A DNA stretch of 39,472 bases from Mucilaginibacter arboris (GTDB taxonomy: Bacteria; Bacteroidota; Bacteroidia; Sphingobacteriales; Sphingobacteriaceae), in the NCBI RefSeq assembly GCF_009754915.1, contig NZ_WPIK01000021.1, positions 1-39,472 on the forward strand. The letters are read 5' to 3'. The position numbers and the translations under genes were made by a program. Positions 1 to 7,945 of this stretch are shown here, piece after piece (within the stretch, counting starts at the first letter, position 1; the number at the start of each line of letters is the position of its first letter). A model generated the notes under the pieces. That model ran no database searches, was not told the origin of the DNA, and saw nothing but the letters and a program-made list of their open reading frames with translations.

Positions 1-113
1 TCCATATTTATAAATATAAATAGCAATGCTTTTTTACCGGCAATAAATTATCATGCAAAATACAAAAGGAGTACCTATGTTTTTCCTGTTTGCGGGAAAA
101 TAATAATCATCCA
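1..113. other. Intergenic sequence at window start, with a degenerate repeat copy
   Basis: No gene is supported here. Positions 26-49 read ATGCTTTTTTACC followed by an AT-rich block, which matches the interspersed repeat of this window (ATGCTTCTTTTA in this orientation) with one base of the core lost. It lies downstream of the minus-strand deacetylase gene. Degenerate-copy status is inferred from similarity only. Confidence 0.4.
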
Positions 114-731
114 TCACAAACTTTTAAAAATATATCCCAACTGCTGCCAGTATTCCAATGCTTTCGGCAAAGCATATCCCAGTCGCGGCCATGCTTTCAA
201 ACTGTCGTGAAAGACTATAATAGAACCATTGCTGCTTTTATCCACTACATTTTGATAACATTTTTGGGGAGAAAGTTTAGTATCAAAATCTCCGCTTAAA
301 ACATCCCACATTACAATTTCATAGCTTTTTTTAAGGATAGCAAGTTGTGACCGTTTTGCCCTTCCGTACGGCGGACGGAAAAACTTTGCTGCAATTAACT
401 CATTACATTTTTGCGTGTTTTCCAGATATTCTTCATCTTCCGTGTCCCAGCCGCGTAAATGGTTAAAAGTATGGTTGCCAATGGTATGTCCGCCTGCTTT
501 AACAGCTTCAAAAATGTCCGGATGTTTTTGTACGTTATCGCCAATGCAAAAAAAAGTAGCTTTTGCCTGGTATTTTTCCAAAGTTTCTAATACAAATAGC
601 GTTACCTCCGGAACCGGCCCGTCATCAAAAGTTAAATAAATGGTATGTTCTTTACGGCTTTTGTTCCATATCAATCCCGGATAAAACCATTTTAACAAAA
701 CAGGTGTTTTTACCAAATAAGGCATTTTCAT
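114..731 (-). CDS. Polysaccharide deacetylase, NodB-homology domain
   Basis: This 205-residue protein has the carbohydrate esterase 4 (NodB) motifs in order: TFDDGP at residues 34-39 with the catalytic and metal-binding aspartates, the metal-binding pair GNHTFNH (His87, His91), RPPYGR at 119-124, and IIVFHD with the last catalytic His175. The family removes N- or O-acetyl groups from cell-wall or exopolysaccharide sugars using a divalent metal. The protein is short, essentially the bare domain. No clear signal peptide is visible, although the N-terminus is moderately hydrophobic (VLLKWFYPGLIW). Substrate cannot be told. The start is ATG at 731; Met3 at 725 is possible. It is divergent from gpsA, with a repeat copy in the shared upstream region. 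Confidence 0.88.
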   Translation of the reverse strand: MKMPYLVKTPVLLKWFYPGLIWNKSRKEHTIYLTFDDGPVPEVTLFVLETLEKYQAKATFFCIGDNVQKHPDIFEAVKAGGHTIGNHTFNHLRGWDTEDEEYLENTQKCNELIAAKFFRPPYGRAKRSQLAILKKSYEIVMWDVLSGDFDTKLSPQKCYQNVVDKSSNGSIIVFHDSLKAWPRLGYALPKALEYWQQLGYIFKSL

Positions 732-754
732 ATTGCCATATTAAATTCAGGAAG

Positions 755-778
755 AAAAAAGGTCGATAAAAGAAGCAT
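755..778 (+). repeat. Interspersed repeat, copy 1
   Basis: The core GATAAAAGAAGCAT is at 765-778, preceded by an A-rich rather than T-rich block. It sits between the divergent starts of the deacetylase gene and gpsA. Confidence 0.85.
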
Positions 779-831
779 CAGATATTTTCTTTTATTTGCA
801 ATACTATAAATAAAAACTACACCGGCATTTA

Positions 832-1839
832 ATGGAGCAGAATAAATTGAAAATTGCAGTTATTGGCGGCGGAAGCTGGGCAACTGCTATTATTAAAATG
901 CTGACCGATAATACTGCGCCGAAAGAGGTTTTTTGGTGGATGCGCAATGAAGAAACGTTGCAGCACATCCGTAAATTTCGGCATAATCCAAAATATTTAA
1001 GTTCGATAGCAATTTGTGTAAAACCTGAAAATTTATCTACCCAAATAAAAGAAGTGGTTGAAAAAGCAGAAGTTATTCTGTTAAACGTTCCGGCTGCTTT
1101 TTTGAAAAACGCACTTGAAGGAATTACCGCTGCAGATTTTAAAGGCAAAAAGATAATTTCTGCTATTAAAGGAATTGTGCCTGATGAAAACCAGATTGTA
1201 GGCGATTTTATTCATCAGCATTACCAGTTTCCGTTGGATCAATTCCTGGTTTTGAGCGGGCCTTGCCATGCAGAAGAAGTAGCGCTCGAAAAGCTTTCGT
1301 ACTTAACACTTGCCTCGCAGGATAAAAAACTGGCTGCCGAACTGGCTTGCTATTTTAATACGCGTTACATCAAAACCAATATTTCTGATGATATTTACGG
1401 AACAGAGTACGCAGCCGTTTTAAAAAATATTTATGCCATTGCCAGCGGCATTTGCCATGCTGTTGGTTATGGCGATAATTTTCAGGCAGTATTGATTTCT
1501 AATGCCATTCGCGAAATTAAGCGTTTTGTCGATGCTGTCCATCCAATCACTCGTGATATTAATGAATCTGCTTATTTGGGCGATTTGCTGGTTACGGGCT
1601 ATTCGCAATTTAGCCGTAACCGTACTTTTGGCAACATGATCGGGAAAGGTTATACGGTAAACTCGGCGCAGTTGGAAATGAATATGGTTGCAGAAGGTTA
1701 TTATGCTTCCAACTGCCTGCATGAAGTAAACAAAAAGTACCAGGTTGATATGCCGATCAGCAAAGCTGTTTATGCTATTTTATATCAAAAAAGAAGTCCG
1801 GTTACCGAAATGAAACAATTGGCAGAACAATTGAGTTAA
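832..1839 (+). CDS. gpsA: Glycerol-3-phosphate dehydrogenase [NAD(P)+]
   Basis: This 335-residue protein is a full-length GpsA (the E. coli enzyme is 339 residues). It interconverts dihydroxyacetone phosphate and sn-glycerol 3-phosphate, the backbone for phospholipids, in the cytosol. The Rossmann fold starts at once with IGGGSWATAI (residues 11-20). AIKGI near 111-115 and SGPCHAEEV near 142-150 are family blocks. Lys198 in AAVLKNIYAIASGI matches the catalytic lysine region, and SGICHAVGYGDN follows. The ATG at 832 gives the expected short N-terminus before the nucleotide-binding loop. A small exported-protein gene follows 26 bp downstream and may be cotranscribed. Confidence 0.95.
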   Translation: MEQNKLKIAVIGGGSWATAIIKMLTDNTAPKEVFWWMRNEETLQHIRKFRHNPKYLSSIAICVKPENLSTQIKEVVEKAEVILLNVPAAFLKNALEGITAADFKGKKIISAIKGIVPDENQIVGDFIHQHYQFPLDQFLVLSGPCHAEEVALEKLSYLTLASQDKKLAAELACYFNTRYIKTNISDDIYGTEYAAVLKNIYAIASGICHAVGYGDNFQAVLISNAIREIKRFVDAVHPITRDINESAYLGDLLVTGYSQFSRNRTFGNMIGKGYTVNSAQLEMNMVAEGYYASNCLHEVNKKYQVDMPISKAVYAILYQKRSPVTEMKQLAEQLS

Positions 1840-1865
1840 TAACAGCAATTACTAAAATTAAAGCC

Positions 1866-2162
1866 ATGAAAAAGATCAAAGCCCTATTGCTATCAGCTGC
1901 CGTGCTTTTTGCCGTTCAGTCATTTGCACAAAATACCGGAAAAGGTAAAGTTGGAACGGCCATTAACAAAGCCGGGAACAAAACAGCAGAACTTGCTGTA
2001 AAAGGCGCATCAGCTGTTGCTGATAAAAAATATGATGGAAAAGTTGGCCCGGGCGGACAAGTTATTTACATCAATAAAAATTCTAAATATTACTATGTAA
2101 ATAAAAAAGGTGCGAAAGTATATGTTTCCAAAGCAAAATTAAAAGATGCACCAACAAAATAA
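1866..2162 (+). CDS. Small exported lysine-rich protein of unknown function
   Basis: This 98-residue protein starts with a clear signal peptide (MKKIKALLLSAAVLFAVQSF, then AQ, cleavage probably after residue 21). The mature part is basic and rich in Lys, Gly, Ala and Tyr: a GTAINKAGNKTAE segment is followed by a C-terminal stretch with several Tyr and Val (VIYINKNSKYYYVNKK). I do not recognise a named family. Export to the periplasm or outside is inferred. A strong terminator follows at 2191-2224, so transcription probably ends here. Confidence 0.7.
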   Translation: MKKIKALLLSAAVLFAVQSFAQNTGKGKVGTAINKAGNKTAELAVKGASAVADKKYDGKVGPGGQVIYINKNSKYYYVNKKGAKVYVSKAKLKDAPTK

Positions 2163-2190
2163 TTAGCATCAGTTTTTTTGTAAAAAGAAG

Positions 2191-2224
2191 AATGCCCGGG
2201 CAACACTATCCGGGCATTTTTTTG
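2191..2224 (+). terminator. Rho-independent terminator after the small exported protein gene
   Basis: A perfect 9-bp stem, AATGCCCGG (2191-2199) and CCGGGCATT (2210-2218), encloses a 10-nt loop and is followed by a T run to 2224. Confidence 0.85.
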
Positions 2225-2231
2225 TTTACTA

Positions 2232-2255
2232 ATTTTTAGGTGATAAAAGAAGCAT
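2232..2255 (+). repeat. Interspersed repeat, copy 2 (prototype 24-bp form)
   Basis: It reads ATTTTTAGGT then GATAAAAGAAGCAT. The same 24 bp recur exactly at 3371-3394 and 12741-12764. It lies between the terminator at 2191 and the lipoprotein gene. This is one of only two cases where the first copy after a gene does not read ATGCTTC in the gene's sense. Confidence 0.93.
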
Positions 2256-2278
2256 TGGGTTATTAATCCCTCCAAAAC

Positions 2279-2602
2279 ATGATGAAAAATTACTTGCAAT
2301 ATATTGTTATATCGTTTTTTGTAATTGTATTTACCAGTTGCAAAAACCCGGCAGAAAAAAACAAAATTATGGGCAACTGGCGCTCGGAAGATAAAAAAAC
2401 AGGATTAAAAATTACGGCAAAAGAGTTTACGCTGGATGAGGGCGAAGACCCGATTGCAGAAAGTTATTTTGTAAAAGGCGATACCATCTTTACTTCGTAC
2501 GAAGGCGCGCAACCTTATACTAAATTTGCAGTCAAAGATTTAACAGATAAGAGTATGACACTTGTTTATCCGGATTCTACAACTGTTACTTTTGTCCGTT
2601 AA
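2279..2602 (+). CDS. Small lipoprotein, lipocalin-like
   Basis: This 107-residue protein has a hydrophobic leader ending in a lipobox (FTSCKN, Cys about residue 21), so it should be lipidated and anchored to a membrane. The mature part begins KIMGNWRSEDKKTGLKIT and continues as alternating short strands ending in SMTLVYPDSTTVTFVR. That layout, with GxW near the start, is typical of small lipocalin-like lipoproteins of Bacteroidetes; the assignment is by pattern only. Two adjacent Met codons are possible starts (2279 or 2282). It converges on the heme oxygenase gene with a 15-bp gap and no obvious hairpin. Confidence 0.75.
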   Translation: MMKNYLQYIVISFFVIVFTSCKNPAEKNKIMGNWRSEDKKTGLKITAKEFTLDEGEDPIAESYFVKGDTIFTSYEGAQPYTKFAVKDLTDKSMTLVYPDSTTVTFVR

Positions 2603-2617
2603 CTTGTATCTTAAATA

Positions 2618-3220
2618 TCACGAAATACTTTGCCCGGATAGTTGTTGCTTATTTTGCACAAGCATAAAATATTCAAACAAAGTTAAAGCACTGCGGATAC
2701 TTTGATTATATGCTGAAGCATCAACCCTTGTATTTAAAACCTGCAAGAAATTTTTCCAGTTTGTAATTAAGCTTGCGGCATAAACCTGGTAATAATGAAA
2801 GCCTAAGTTAAACTTTTGCAAATTAGCGTTAACTTTTAACTTTTTAACAATTACATTTCCGCCTAAAGTTGCACCTTCTAAAACATACATAGCGCCTAAA
2901 ACAGCGGCATTACTTCCAATTAAAATGAGGTTTTTAGAATTAAATTCCGTTTCTGGCGCATCTATATCCAGTTCTTGCAGATCTTTTAGCAACGCAGGTA
3001 ATTTAATACGGTTGTTGATGTTTAGTTCGTTTTGTAAATTCTGGTCTAAACTTTCAAATAATTGCTGTTCAAAACAAGCATGGATGATGTAATTGGTTTG
3101 CAGTATCTTTTGGTATTCTTCTGCAGATAAAGTGCCATTCATTATTTTATCTACCAGCATCAATTGTTCCAGGTCATGGTGTTGTTTACTGGTTGCTTGT
3201 TTTAAAACTTCCTGAAGCAT
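2618..3220 (-). CDS. bphO: Biliverdin-producing heme oxygenase, bacteriophytochrome-associated type
   Basis: This 200-residue protein fits the HemeO/BphO family, which opens heme to biliverdin IXalpha with release of iron and CO. The N-terminal ATSKQHHDLEQ supplies the proximal heme ligand (His14 by alignment with AT-x3-H-x3-E; His15 is adjacent). MYVLEGATLGGNVIVKKL near residues 110-130 matches the conserved distal-helix block with its LGG turn. The gene lies directly downstream of the bacteriophytochrome gene on the same strand. That is the usual bphP-bphO partnership, in which the oxygenase makes the biliverdin chromophore. The two genes are separated by 214 bp holding a 90-bp inverted repeat pair, so cotranscription is likely but not certain. 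Confidence 0.85.
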   Translation of the reverse strand: MLQEVLKQATSKQHHDLEQLMLVDKIMNGTLSAEEYQKILQTNYIIHACFEQQLFESLDQNLQNELNINNRIKLPALLKDLQELDIDAPETEFNSKNLILIGSNAAVLGAMYVLEGATLGGNVIVKKLKVNANLQKFNLGFHYYQVYAASLITNWKNFLQVLNTRVDASAYNQSIRSALTLFEYFMLVQNKQQLSGQSIS

Positions 3221-3304
3221 TTACTTAAATGAGGTTATATTGATTTTTTAATTGACCCTAAAATTAGAGAATTTGTATTTTTAATTTTTATCAGAAAAAA
3301 AACA

Positions 3305-3394
3305 ATGCTTCTTTTAGCACTATAAAATTGATGTTTAGGTTTCTCCTGCCGATAACAATTATAGAAACTTATTTTTAGGTGATAAAAGAAGCAT
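3305..3394. repeat. 90-bp inverted pair of the interspersed repeat (copies 3 and 4), element A
   Basis: The left end is ATGCTTCTTTTAGC (3305-3318) followed by TATAAAATTGAT. The right end is ATTTTTAGGT then GATAAAAGAAGCAT (3371-3394). The interior is unique apart from a weak AGGTTTC/GAAACTT dyad. Two other pairs in the window (12674-12764 and 39375-39465) have almost the same span. It sits between bphP and bphO. Confidence 0.88.
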
Positions 3395-3434
3395 GTAAAA
3401 TAAATGGAATAAAAATCAGACAAATCATGGGCCT

Positions 3435-5672
3435 TTAATTTTTAAAAGCAATGTAAAAAGTTGTTCCTATACCTAACCCGCTTTCAAACCAAATCCTGGC
3501 ATTATGTTTTTCTACAATACGTTTAACAATGGCTAAGCCAACGCCTGTTCCTTCATAATCTTTTACATTATCCATGCGTTTAAAAAGTTCAAATACACGG
3601 CTGTAATAAGTTACATCAATACCCAAACCGTTATCAGTAACAGAATAAATAGTTTCGTCATGGTTAGCTATACCTTCTACTTTTACTTTTGCCGGAACAG
3701 ACCTTGAAGAATATTTTACCGCGTTATTGATCAGATTGGTAAAAACCTGCCCGATCATTGTTTTATCGCCGGCAATATCCGGTGTTTTGCCAATTGTAAA
3801 TTCCAGGTTTTCAGGTTTTATTCCCGCAACAACTTCATCTTTAATCTCGGTTAAAAGCAATTGCATGTTAATTTTTGCCGCCTCAATATCAGCTTTGCCA
3901 AGCTGCGTATAACGTAGTATTTCTTTAATAAGCAAGTTCATTTTATCAGTGCCAGCTACTATCCTTGTCAAAATGGTTTTGGCGCTATCGTCCAGGCTTT
4001 TATTTCTTGCAAGTAAAAGTTCAGAATAGGTTTTAATGGTAGATAAAGGTGTACGTAAATCATGAGAAATGGTATAACTGAAAGTATCCAACTCCTCATA
4101 AGCCAGTTGTAGCCTGTCGTTCAACAGCCTTATTTCGTTGGCTTTGCGGTTAATGGCATCTAAAATTTCTTCCCTCATCTTAACCACCAGTAAAATTTCT
4201 TTGTTGCTCCAGCGTACCGATGTGTTTTTTACAAGCTGTGTCCAGGCTTCAAAAGATTTTCGCGGCAACAATTGCATCGAACCGTTTTCTGCTTGTTCAA
4301 CAGGTTTTTCCGGGTTTCCGGCCCAGGTAATAGCTTCAAGTTGTTCTGGTTTAAACCAAATGATCAACTCATTTAATTCCCTCGAAAGTGAACACGCCAA
4401 AATACCGCTTGCTACGTTACTGTAATTTTGTGCCGGTAAAAACAGCTCCGGAAAATTGTTTGTATAATAAATGTTGTTCTGCATATTGCTTTTTAGCCAT
4501 AGCAATATGTCTTCAATTTGTTCCTCATTGGGCGTAATGCCAATCCTGCTGATGGTATTGTTAAAAACCAGGACAGCCCCGGCGGCATTTGTAATATCTT
4601 TTATGGTAGCAGAATGACTGGTAAGCGCACCGGAAATTTCGTTATCTAACTTGATGTACTTGGACAACTCGGTGGCAGCATTGTCTAAAGCAGACAGGTT
4701 TTCGGTATTTTCTTCTTCCTGCCGGTATTCTAACGCTGATGACAGAATTTGTCCGATCAGTTTTGAAGCATCGCGGGCTTTATAACTGATAAAGCGCGGC
4801 GTATAATTATGGCAGGCAATTAACCCCCAAAGTTCTCCATGTGCCAGCAAAGAAATGCTGAAACTGGACTGAACGCCCATGTTTTTTAAATACTGGATAT
4901 GAACCGGAGAAACAGCCCTTAAAGCAGAATTACCAAGGTCTAAAGGTGTATTTTCGTCCTGAAAAGTAAGAATAGCTGAACTTGTGCTGTTTACATCGGC
5001 AATAATTCGGGTTAAATTGGTTTTATATAGTTCCCGGGCTTGTTTAGGAATATCTGATGCCGGATAATGCAAGCCTAAAAAAGGTTCTAAATCATCGTTT
5101 TTAACTTCTGCCACAACTTCGCCATGCCCGTCTTCATGAAATTTATAAAGCATTACCCGATCATAGCTGATAATTTTTTTGATTTCAAAAGCAGCATTTT
5201 TAAGTAGTGTATTTAAGTTTTTGCCGGATAATATTTCTGAAACAGATCGGCCAATCGTTTTTTGAACATCAAAATTTAAATCAGAAGTTCCAGGTTCAAA
5301 TTCTAATATCAGTTCAGTATTGGATGAAGTGAGAATGATATTATAGCTATTTTGATCAATAGTAATCTGATAAGGGTTAACCGAGTCAAAGTTTTTACTG
5401 TTGTTTGCAAGGTTTAATAAGTTGGTCAACTGATCTTTTGCGCCTGATATTTTAAGATAGCTTTCCAGCTCGTTAATAGGTTTACCAAGAAAATGTCTGG
5501 CATCTTTCTCTATAAATTCTTTAATATTTTGGCTGATGTAACTTATTACAAAAGTTTTGCTGTTAATAGCAACTAAAAATCCGTGTGCTTGTATTTTACC
5601 TGGAATATGTATGGGTTCTCTGTCGCAATTGGTCAAATCTACCTGGTATTTACTCATATCGGTTACGAACAT
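3435..5672 (-). CDS. bphP: Bacteriophytochrome sensor histidine kinase
   Basis: This 745-residue red/far-red photoreceptor kinase has the domain order PAS-GAF-PHY-HisKA-HATPase and no receiver domain. Cys16, in NCDREPIHIPGKIQAHG, is the N-terminal biliverdin-attaching cysteine of true bacteriophytochromes. The GAF domain has PASDIPKQAR (204-213) and LWGLIACHNYTPR. The PHY tongue is seen as WAGNPEKP and PRKSFEAW. The kinase H-box is SYTISHDLRTPL with phospho-acceptor His537. NLINNAVKYS, DNGLGI and GTGVGLAI are the N, G1 and G2 boxes. ATG at 5672 is used; Met6 at 5657 is an alternative. It precedes the heme oxygenase gene. With no receiver fused or adjacent, its response-regulator partner must be elsewhere. 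Confidence 0.94.
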   Translation of the reverse strand: MFVTDMSKYQVDLTNCDREPIHIPGKIQAHGFLVAINSKTFVISYISQNIKEFIEKDARHFLGKPINELESYLKISGAKDQLTNLLNLANNSKNFDSVNPYQITIDQNSYNIILTSSNTELILEFEPGTSDLNFDVQKTIGRSVSEILSGKNLNTLLKNAAFEIKKIISYDRVMLYKFHEDGHGEVVAEVKNDDLEPFLGLHYPASDIPKQARELYKTNLTRIIADVNSTSSAILTFQDENTPLDLGNSALRAVSPVHIQYLKNMGVQSSFSISLLAHGELWGLIACHNYTPRFISYKARDASKLIGQILSSALEYRQEEENTENLSALDNAATELSKYIKLDNEISGALTSHSATIKDITNAAGAVLVFNNTISRIGITPNEEQIEDILLWLKSNMQNNIYYTNNFPELFLPAQNYSNVASGILACSLSRELNELIIWFKPEQLEAITWAGNPEKPVEQAENGSMQLLPRKSFEAWTQLVKNTSVRWSNKEILLVVKMREEILDAINRKANEIRLLNDRLQLAYEELDTFSYTISHDLRTPLSTIKTYSELLLARNKSLDDSAKTILTRIVAGTDKMNLLIKEILRYTQLGKADIEAAKINMQLLLTEIKDEVVAGIKPENLEFTIGKTPDIAGDKTMIGQVFTNLINNAVKYSSRSVPAKVKVEGIANHDETIYSVTDNGLGIDVTYYSRVFELFKRMDNVKDYEGTGVGLAIVKRIVEKHNARIWFESGLGIGTTFYIAFKN

Positions 5673-5745
5673 TATAAATTCAATAGTATTATAAAGATTG
5701 CTTTTTCAATGTAAGAAGAGCTGTTTTATAGTTGAATTGAACAAT

Positions 5746-5778
5746 CAAAAATAAATTAATATTAATAGTTGCAGTACA
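5746..5778 (-). promoter_or_regulatory. Predicted Bacteroidetes-type promoter for bphP
   Basis: On the minus strand the -7 box TATTTTTG (5753-5746) fits TAnnTTTG. A TTG at 5778-5776 lies 22 nt upstream as a possible -33 element. This gives a 5' leader of roughly 65-70 nt. Confidence 0.45.
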
Positions 5779-5850
5779 ATAATCTGATTTTTGTGTGAAG
5801 ATACGTTTAAAAGATCTCGTGTTGTTTTAAAAGCGTTTACTTTTTCCGAT

Positions 5851-5874
5851 AAAAAAGGGTGTTAAAAGAAGCAT
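5851..5874 (+). repeat. Interspersed repeat, copy 5
   Basis: The core is TTAAAAGAAGCAT at 5862-5874. It lies just past the helicase terminator and reads ATGCTTCTTTTAA in the helicase sense. Confidence 0.85.
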
Positions 5875-5897
5875 TGGCAAAAGGTGTTATAAAAAGC

Positions 5898-5930
5898 AAA
5901 AAGCCTCCGGATATTTCCCGGAAGCTTTTT
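5898..5930 (-). terminator. Rho-independent terminator of the DEAD-box helicase gene
   Basis: The arms AAAAAGCCTCCGG (5898-5910) and CCGGAAGCTTTTT (5918-5930) form a 13-bp stem with one G-U type mismatch and a 7-nt loop. On the minus strand it is followed by a T-rich tract. Confidence 0.8.
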
Positions 5931-5949
5931 ATCAACTAAACTAAAACTA

Positions 5950-5973
5950 AAAACTATGCTGTAAAAACAGTAT
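5950..5973 (+). repeat. Second-motif copy TAAAAACAGTAT (a)
   Basis: TAAAAACAGTAT is at 5962-5973. It resembles the main repeat with AC-AG-T in place of GA-AG-C after TAAAA. It lies 6 bp from the helicase stop codon. Confidence 0.55.
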
Positions 5974-5978
5974 TACTG

Positions 5979-7787
5979 TTAAAATCTTTTGCGGCGTTCG
6001 CCACGGTCTTCCCGGCTTTTGCCAGAGAAATCACGGAAACCGCTTCCACTGCCGCCGCCGCTATAGCTGCGTTCGCGTCCGCCGTCGCGTCTTTCCCGGC
6101 TTCCGCCTTCTCTTCTTTGGTAAGCACCGCCACCAGAAGATCTTGGCGGACGGCTTTCGCCGCCTCCGGAATCACCGGATAATTCAATGCGTACATCGCG
6201 CCCCTGGAAGTTTGCATCCTTAAAAGCAGTAATTACTTGTTGTGCTTCTTCATTCGGAACTTCGAAGAAAGAATATACGCCTTTTACGTCTATTTTTCCA
6301 ACTGTACGGCCGCTTATTTTGCTGGTGTTACAAATGTAACCCAACAAATCTCCGCGGGTAAAATTATCTACCGAACCAAGGTTGATGAACAAACGGGTGT
6401 AACCTGCATTTGCACCACGAGGAGCGCGTTCGCTACCTTCACGTACACGGGATTCATCAGCAGAAGCATTTAAATCTGGCGCATTTTTGTAATATTCCAG
6501 GAAACGGTTAAACTCTAAAGAAGCAAAACGTTTGATGATATCTTCTTTGCTTAGTTCTTCAAATTCGGCCATAATGCGCGGAATGTACTGATCGATCTGA
6601 GAATCGATTACTTCCACATTATGTACTTTATGAACTAAACCGAATAATTGTTTTTCGCAAACATCAAAACCGGTCGGAATTTCTGCTTTTACGAATTTTT
6701 TACCGATTACGCGTTCAATCTGACGGATTTTACCAATTTCTTTTGCGTTGATGATAGCGATAGAAACACCGGTTTTTCCGGCACGGCCGGTACGGCCGCT
6801 ACGGTGCGTGTAGTTCTCAATCTCATCAGGCAAAGAATAATTGATTACGTGCGTAACGTCGCTTACATCAATACCACGGGCTGCAACATCGGTTGCAATC
6901 AGTAATTGTAAACTGCGGTCGCGATAACGTTTCATTACTTTATCGCGTTGTTGCTGCGATAAATCGCCGTGCAAAGAATCTGCATTGTAACCATCTTTAA
7001 TTAAAGATTCTGCAATTTCCTGTGTTTCAATTTTAGTACGGCAAAAAACGATACCGAAAATTTCAGGGTTAAAATCTACAATACGTTTAAAAGCAGCATA
7101 TTTATCGCGTGCTTTAACGATGTAGTATTCGTGCTCGATGTTAACATTTCCGGTATTTTTTGTGCCCATGGTAAGCTCAAAAGGATCGGTCATGTAATTT
7201 TTAGCGATACGGCGCACTTCTGTCGGCATCGTGGCCGAGAACAGCCAGGTTTTTTTCTCTTCGGGTGTGGTTGACAGGATTTCGTTAATGTCTTCCTGGA
7301 AGCCCATGTTCAGCATTTCATCTGCTTCATCCAAAACAACGTATTGAATAGCTGAAAAATCAATGGCTTTACGGCCGATGATATCCAGCATACGTCCTGG
7401 TGTAGCAACAACAATCTGCACGCCGCGTTTAATTTCGCGGAGCTGATCCATGATGCTTGAACCACCGTAAACAGCCACAACTTTAACGTTGGACATGTTT
7501 TTGGAATAACTTTTAATGTCGCTTGTAATTTGCAAACACAACTCGCGGGTTGGGCAAAGAATTAAAGCTTGAGGCTTGTTCTGATCAAAGTCAATCAGTT
7601 CTAATAACGGCAGTCCGAAGGCGGCGGTTTTTCCGGTCCCTGTTTGGGCTAATCCGACAAAATCGTTGCTGCCTGTTAACAAAACCGGAATAGATTGTTC
7701 CTGGATTGGCGTAGGATTTTCAAATCCTAAATCAGTGATGGCATTAACAATATCATGACGGATTCCCAGTTCAATAAATGGGTTCAT
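5979..7787 (-). CDS. deaD: DEAD-box ATP-dependent RNA helicase, DeaD/CsdA type
   Basis: This 602-residue protein has all the helicase motifs: Q motif GFENPTPIQEQSIP (21-34), Walker A AQTGTGKTAA (47-56), PTRELC, DEAD (153-156), SAT (184-186), and HRSGRTGRAGKTG (328-340). After the two RecA-like domains comes a DbpA-type RNA-binding domain (about 460-535; TRLFINLGSVDNFTRGDLL). A low-complexity tail rich in Arg, Gly and Ser follows to the end. The family unwinds structured RNA in ribosome assembly, mRNA decay and cold response. It is monocistronic, with a promoter at 7828-7858 and a terminator at 5898-5930. The GC-rich Gly/Arg tail produces a spurious Ala-rich antisense-looking frame that I do not call. 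Confidence 0.94.
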   Translation of the reverse strand: MNPFIELGIRHDIVNAITDLGFENPTPIQEQSIPVLLTGSNDFVGLAQTGTGKTAAFGLPLLELIDFDQNKPQALILCPTRELCLQITSDIKSYSKNMSNVKVVAVYGGSSIMDQLREIKRGVQIVVATPGRMLDIIGRKAIDFSAIQYVVLDEADEMLNMGFQEDINEILSTTPEEKKTWLFSATMPTEVRRIAKNYMTDPFELTMGTKNTGNVNIEHEYYIVKARDKYAAFKRIVDFNPEIFGIVFCRTKIETQEIAESLIKDGYNADSLHGDLSQQQRDKVMKRYRDRSLQLLIATDVAARGIDVSDVTHVINYSLPDEIENYTHRSGRTGRAGKTGVSIAIINAKEIGKIRQIERVIGKKFVKAEIPTGFDVCEKQLFGLVHKVHNVEVIDSQIDQYIPRIMAEFEELSKEDIIKRFASLEFNRFLEYYKNAPDLNASADESRVREGSERAPRGANAGYTRLFINLGSVDNFTRGDLLGYICNTSKISGRTVGKIDVKGVYSFFEVPNEEAQQVITAFKDANFQGRDVRIELSGDSGGGESRPPRSSGGGAYQRREGGSRERRDGGRERSYSGGGSGSGFRDFSGKSREDRGERRKRF

Positions 7788-7827
7788 GATGTAAATAACG
7801 AACTTAGCTACATTGCTAAATCTGCTG

Positions 7828-7858
7828 CAAAAGTAAGCTTTTTTTCCGGCATTTCAAA
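7828..7858 (-). promoter_or_regulatory. Promoter of the DEAD-box helicase gene
   Basis: On the minus strand TTTG (7858-7855) is followed after 19 nt by TACTTTTG (7835-7828). This matches the Bacteroidetes consensus TTTG-N(17-23)-TAnnTTTG and would give a leader of about 35 nt. Confidence 0.65.
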
Positions 7859-7921
7859 TACTTCTGCTATTGTGAGATTGGAGTGATAATAACCGGCTTT
7901 AGCAGGAGTTACACAATGATG

Positions 7922-7945
7922 ATTTTTATGCCTTAAAAACAGTAT
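7922..7945 (+). repeat. Second-motif copy TAAAAACAGTAT (b), with the main repeat's AT block
   Basis: ATTTTTATGCC followed by TTAAAAACAGTAT keeps the same TTTTTA-spacer-TAAAA dyad as the main repeat but ends in ACAGTAT. Its final T is the first base of the complement of the response-regulator stop codon (7945-7947). Confidence 0.6.

Larger units (their letters stand above)
5673..5978. other. 306-bp gap between bphP and the helicase gene
   Basis: It holds, from left to right, a promoter for bphP (5746-5778), repeat copy 5 (5851-5874), the helicase terminator (5898-5930) and a TAAAAACAGTAT motif (5962-5973). No coding potential is evident. Confidence 0.7.

Noticed and set aside
3305-3394. 90-bp inverted pairs as integron attC sites
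   Set aside because: The ends lack the GTTRRRY/RYYYAAC core, no integron integrase is present, and single copies are far more common than pairs.
5954-6217. Ala-rich minus-strand frame overlapping the helicase 3' end
   Set aside because: It is a shifted frame over the Gly/Arg-rich tail of the helicase gene. Its Ala/Lys/Asp composition is what that GC-rich repeat codes for out of frame.
6457-6471. AGCAGAAGCAT inside the helicase gene
   Set aside because: It lacks the AAAA of the core and the AT block; chance similarity is likely.
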